A DNA stretch of 16,899 nucleotides from Candidatus Babelota bacterium (GTDB taxonomy: Bacteria; JAGOBX01): positions 1 to 16,899 of the forward strand of contig JAGOBX010000018.1 of the NCBI GenBank assembly GCA_017999075.1, read 5' to 3'. The notes under the pieces are model-generated. The model saw nothing but the letters and a program-made list of their open reading frames with translations. It searched no databases and was not told the DNA's origin. Each line of letters opens with the position of its first letter. The first letter of the stretch is position 1. Of this stretch, positions 15,589 through 16,899 are shown piece by piece. Made by a program: the position numbers and the translations under genes.

Positions 15589-16899
15589 TTATTTTATTAT
15601 AATACCTTTTGTTTTAACGTTTTCGTTAAAATCAGATATTTTAAAGGTAACAGTCGAGCCAGATAACCGTTCAGAATTTAAAATAAATTTTTCTGTTTTT
15701 GAATCAAAAATATTATCAATCGGATACAATTTTTTCCAATCGGAAGAATTAATTGAATATTCGCAGGATTTAATTATATTATATTCGTCAGAAGCGGTAA
15801 TACTGATTTTTTCTTTTGAATTATCTATTTTAACATCGGGTTCTGTATTATCAAGAATAATTTCTTCTGAAATTATTTCATCAGAAAGCGGGTCAGAAGG
15901 ATTATCCAGGATATCAGTAGATATGACTTTAAAAATATATTTTCCGTCAGGAAAATATAAAGTATTCCAATTGTAATAATTTTTAGTATAATGTTTATCA
16001 AATTTTAGTTTAACCCAATCCCCAGATTCATATTTATAAAAAATATCATGTAAAAGTTTATCTCCGTTAGGATCTGAAACTGACCATCTTATATTGTAAG
16101 AATTCGAGGCATTCATTTGAAAATTAGGCTGAACCTGCTGCTGATTTTGAAAACTTTCAACTGCTTCCATAACCATCTCCTCATTCATCATATTCGGGTG
16201 AGAAGCCTGCTGAATTCTGCTGGATTGCCTGGAAGATTGCCTTGATTTAGAATCTTTAGGTTTATTGGACAAAGACGATATATTGATTGATTTTATTATA
16301 GGTTTCAGATTTAATTGAGTATAAGGTACTGTGATTTTTTTTAATTCTGATGATTCAGTCAGGAATTTTATTTTATATTGAAAATATCTGTTTTCACGGC
16401 TATTCGAGGAAGAATTCCATTCAGTCCACAAATCATTAATTTTATTTGTATTTCCTGTTCTGAAAGTGTATTCTATTTTTCCTGAATATTCAATTTCAGG
16501 AGTTCCAGCCGAAGCTTTGTATCCCAAATCGATTATATCAGATATATATTCGAAAATTTTTTCAGAATGGTTTGGTTCATATAATTTTGAAGGGTTGGAC
16601 ACTGCGATAAAAGAAGGCTGCCCTGACAGATCAAAGCATATTTTCTGAAGTTTTCCAGATTTATTTTTAAAAATAAGATAATAATCTTTTCCTGAAACTT
16701 TATAGACTGAGTTGTTTTTTCCTGAAACAGAATAAAAATTATTGTTATTATCAATTTGAAAATCTAATATAAAATCATTTTTAAACTCAGCAATAGAAAT
16801 TTTATAAGATTCTCCTACTTCGTAAATTGTGCCGCTTTTATAATTATTTTTTTGAAAACGGTTTATTTTATCGGATTTATTTTTTATTTTTTGAATAAT
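15589..16899 (-). CDS. Beta-sandwich/FN3-like extracellular-type protein, 5'-partial
   Basis: The minus-strand frame is open from the window edge to the stop at 15589-15591, giving 436 visible residues. The GTG at 16602 is therefore internal. The segment before it (KVSGKDYYLIF, GQPSFIAVSNPSKLYEP) looks like blades of a beta-propeller. Next comes a sandwich domain with FRTGNTNKINDLWTEWN, the pattern often seen as SGNT...WSxW in secreted propeller proteins. After it lie a Ser/Arg/Gln-rich, probably disordered linker (RQSSRQSSRIQQ through QNQQQVQPNF) and an FN3-like domain (WSVSDPNGDKL, WNTLYFPDGKYIFKVISTD, DNTEPDVKI). A short final sandwich domain closes it. A surface or periplasmic binding or scaffold role is likely. 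The signal peptide would be outside the window. Confidence 0.75.
   Translation of the reverse strand: MIQKIKNKSDKINRFQKNNYKSGTIYEVGESYKISIAEFKNDFILDFQIDNNNNFYSVSGKNNSVYKVSGKDYYLIFKNKSGKLQKICFDLSGQPSFIAVSNPSKLYEPNHSEKIFEYISDIIDLGYKASAGTPEIEYSGKIEYTFRTGNTNKINDLWTEWNSSSNSRENRYFQYKIKFLTESSELKKITVPYTQLNLKPIIKSINISSLSNKPKDSKSRQSSRQSSRIQQASHPNMMNEEMVMEAVESFQNQQQVQPNFQMNASNSYNIRWSVSDPNGDKLLHDIFYKYESGDWVKLKFDKHYTKNYYNWNTLYFPDGKYIFKVISTDILDNPSDPLSDEIISEEIILDNTEPDVKIDNSKEKISITASDEYNIIKSCEYSINSSDWKKLYPIDNIFDSKTEKFILNSERLSGSTVTFKISDFNENVKTKGIIIK

Noticed and set aside
16600-16602. GTG as the start of the surface-type protein
   Set aside because: The same frame continues without a stop to base 16899 with propeller-like sequence, so the gene is truncated by the window.

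Overview
The window is an A+T-rich bacterial segment in two parts that meet at a tRNA-Leu gene. Bases 1 to about 9350 look like an accessory defence island. Bases about 9350 to 16899 look like ordinary chromosome: signalling, sugar transfer, lipid or cofactor metabolism, and a large surface-type protein. Taxonomy cannot be fixed from this sequence. The A+T bias, a tRNA with encoded CCA, an HD-GYP protein, an alpha-oxoamine synthase operon and a propeller/fibronectin-type protein would suit an uncultivated, Gram-negative-like bacterium; that is a guess.

Island (+ strand throughout). A type I restriction-modification locus opens the window: the 3' part of hsdS (hsdM is presumably upstream), then hsdR. 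Between them sits a small gene for a GxxExxY/PD-(D/E)XK protein. It has a copy of a hairpin-forming repeat on each side, and each repeat copy ends in the Shine-Dalgarno sequence of the next gene. hsdR is followed by a radC-family gene. Next comes a very A+T-rich orphan gene with its own putative promoter; it encodes a 536-aa protein with a PD-(D/E)XK-like nuclease signature. Then a RhuM-family gene overlaps by ATGA with a gene for a protein resembling Fe-S uracil-DNA glycosylases but with altered active-site motifs. The island ends in a gene-free stretch with short direct repeats next to the 3' end of tRNA-Leu(CAA), as expected of an element integrated at, or worn down beside, a tRNA.

Right part. 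A GAF/HD-GYP protein (probable c-di-GMP phosphodiesterase) overlaps a GT4-type glycosyltransferase gene on the + strand. Facing them on the - strand are an alpha-oxoamine synthase, a short-chain dehydrogenase (ATGA overlap) and an HI0933/BaiN-type flavoprotein, probably one operon. The synthase plus reductase pairing resembles the first two steps of long-chain-base (sphingoid-like) lipid synthesis, but the substrate is unproven. The last gene is 5'-truncated by the window edge and encodes a beta-sandwich protein.

The best candidates for something undescribed are the RhuM/UDG-like pair, the A+T-rich orphan nuclease-like gene, the repeat-bounded GxxExxY cassette, and an HsdS whose two target-recognition domains are nearly the same.
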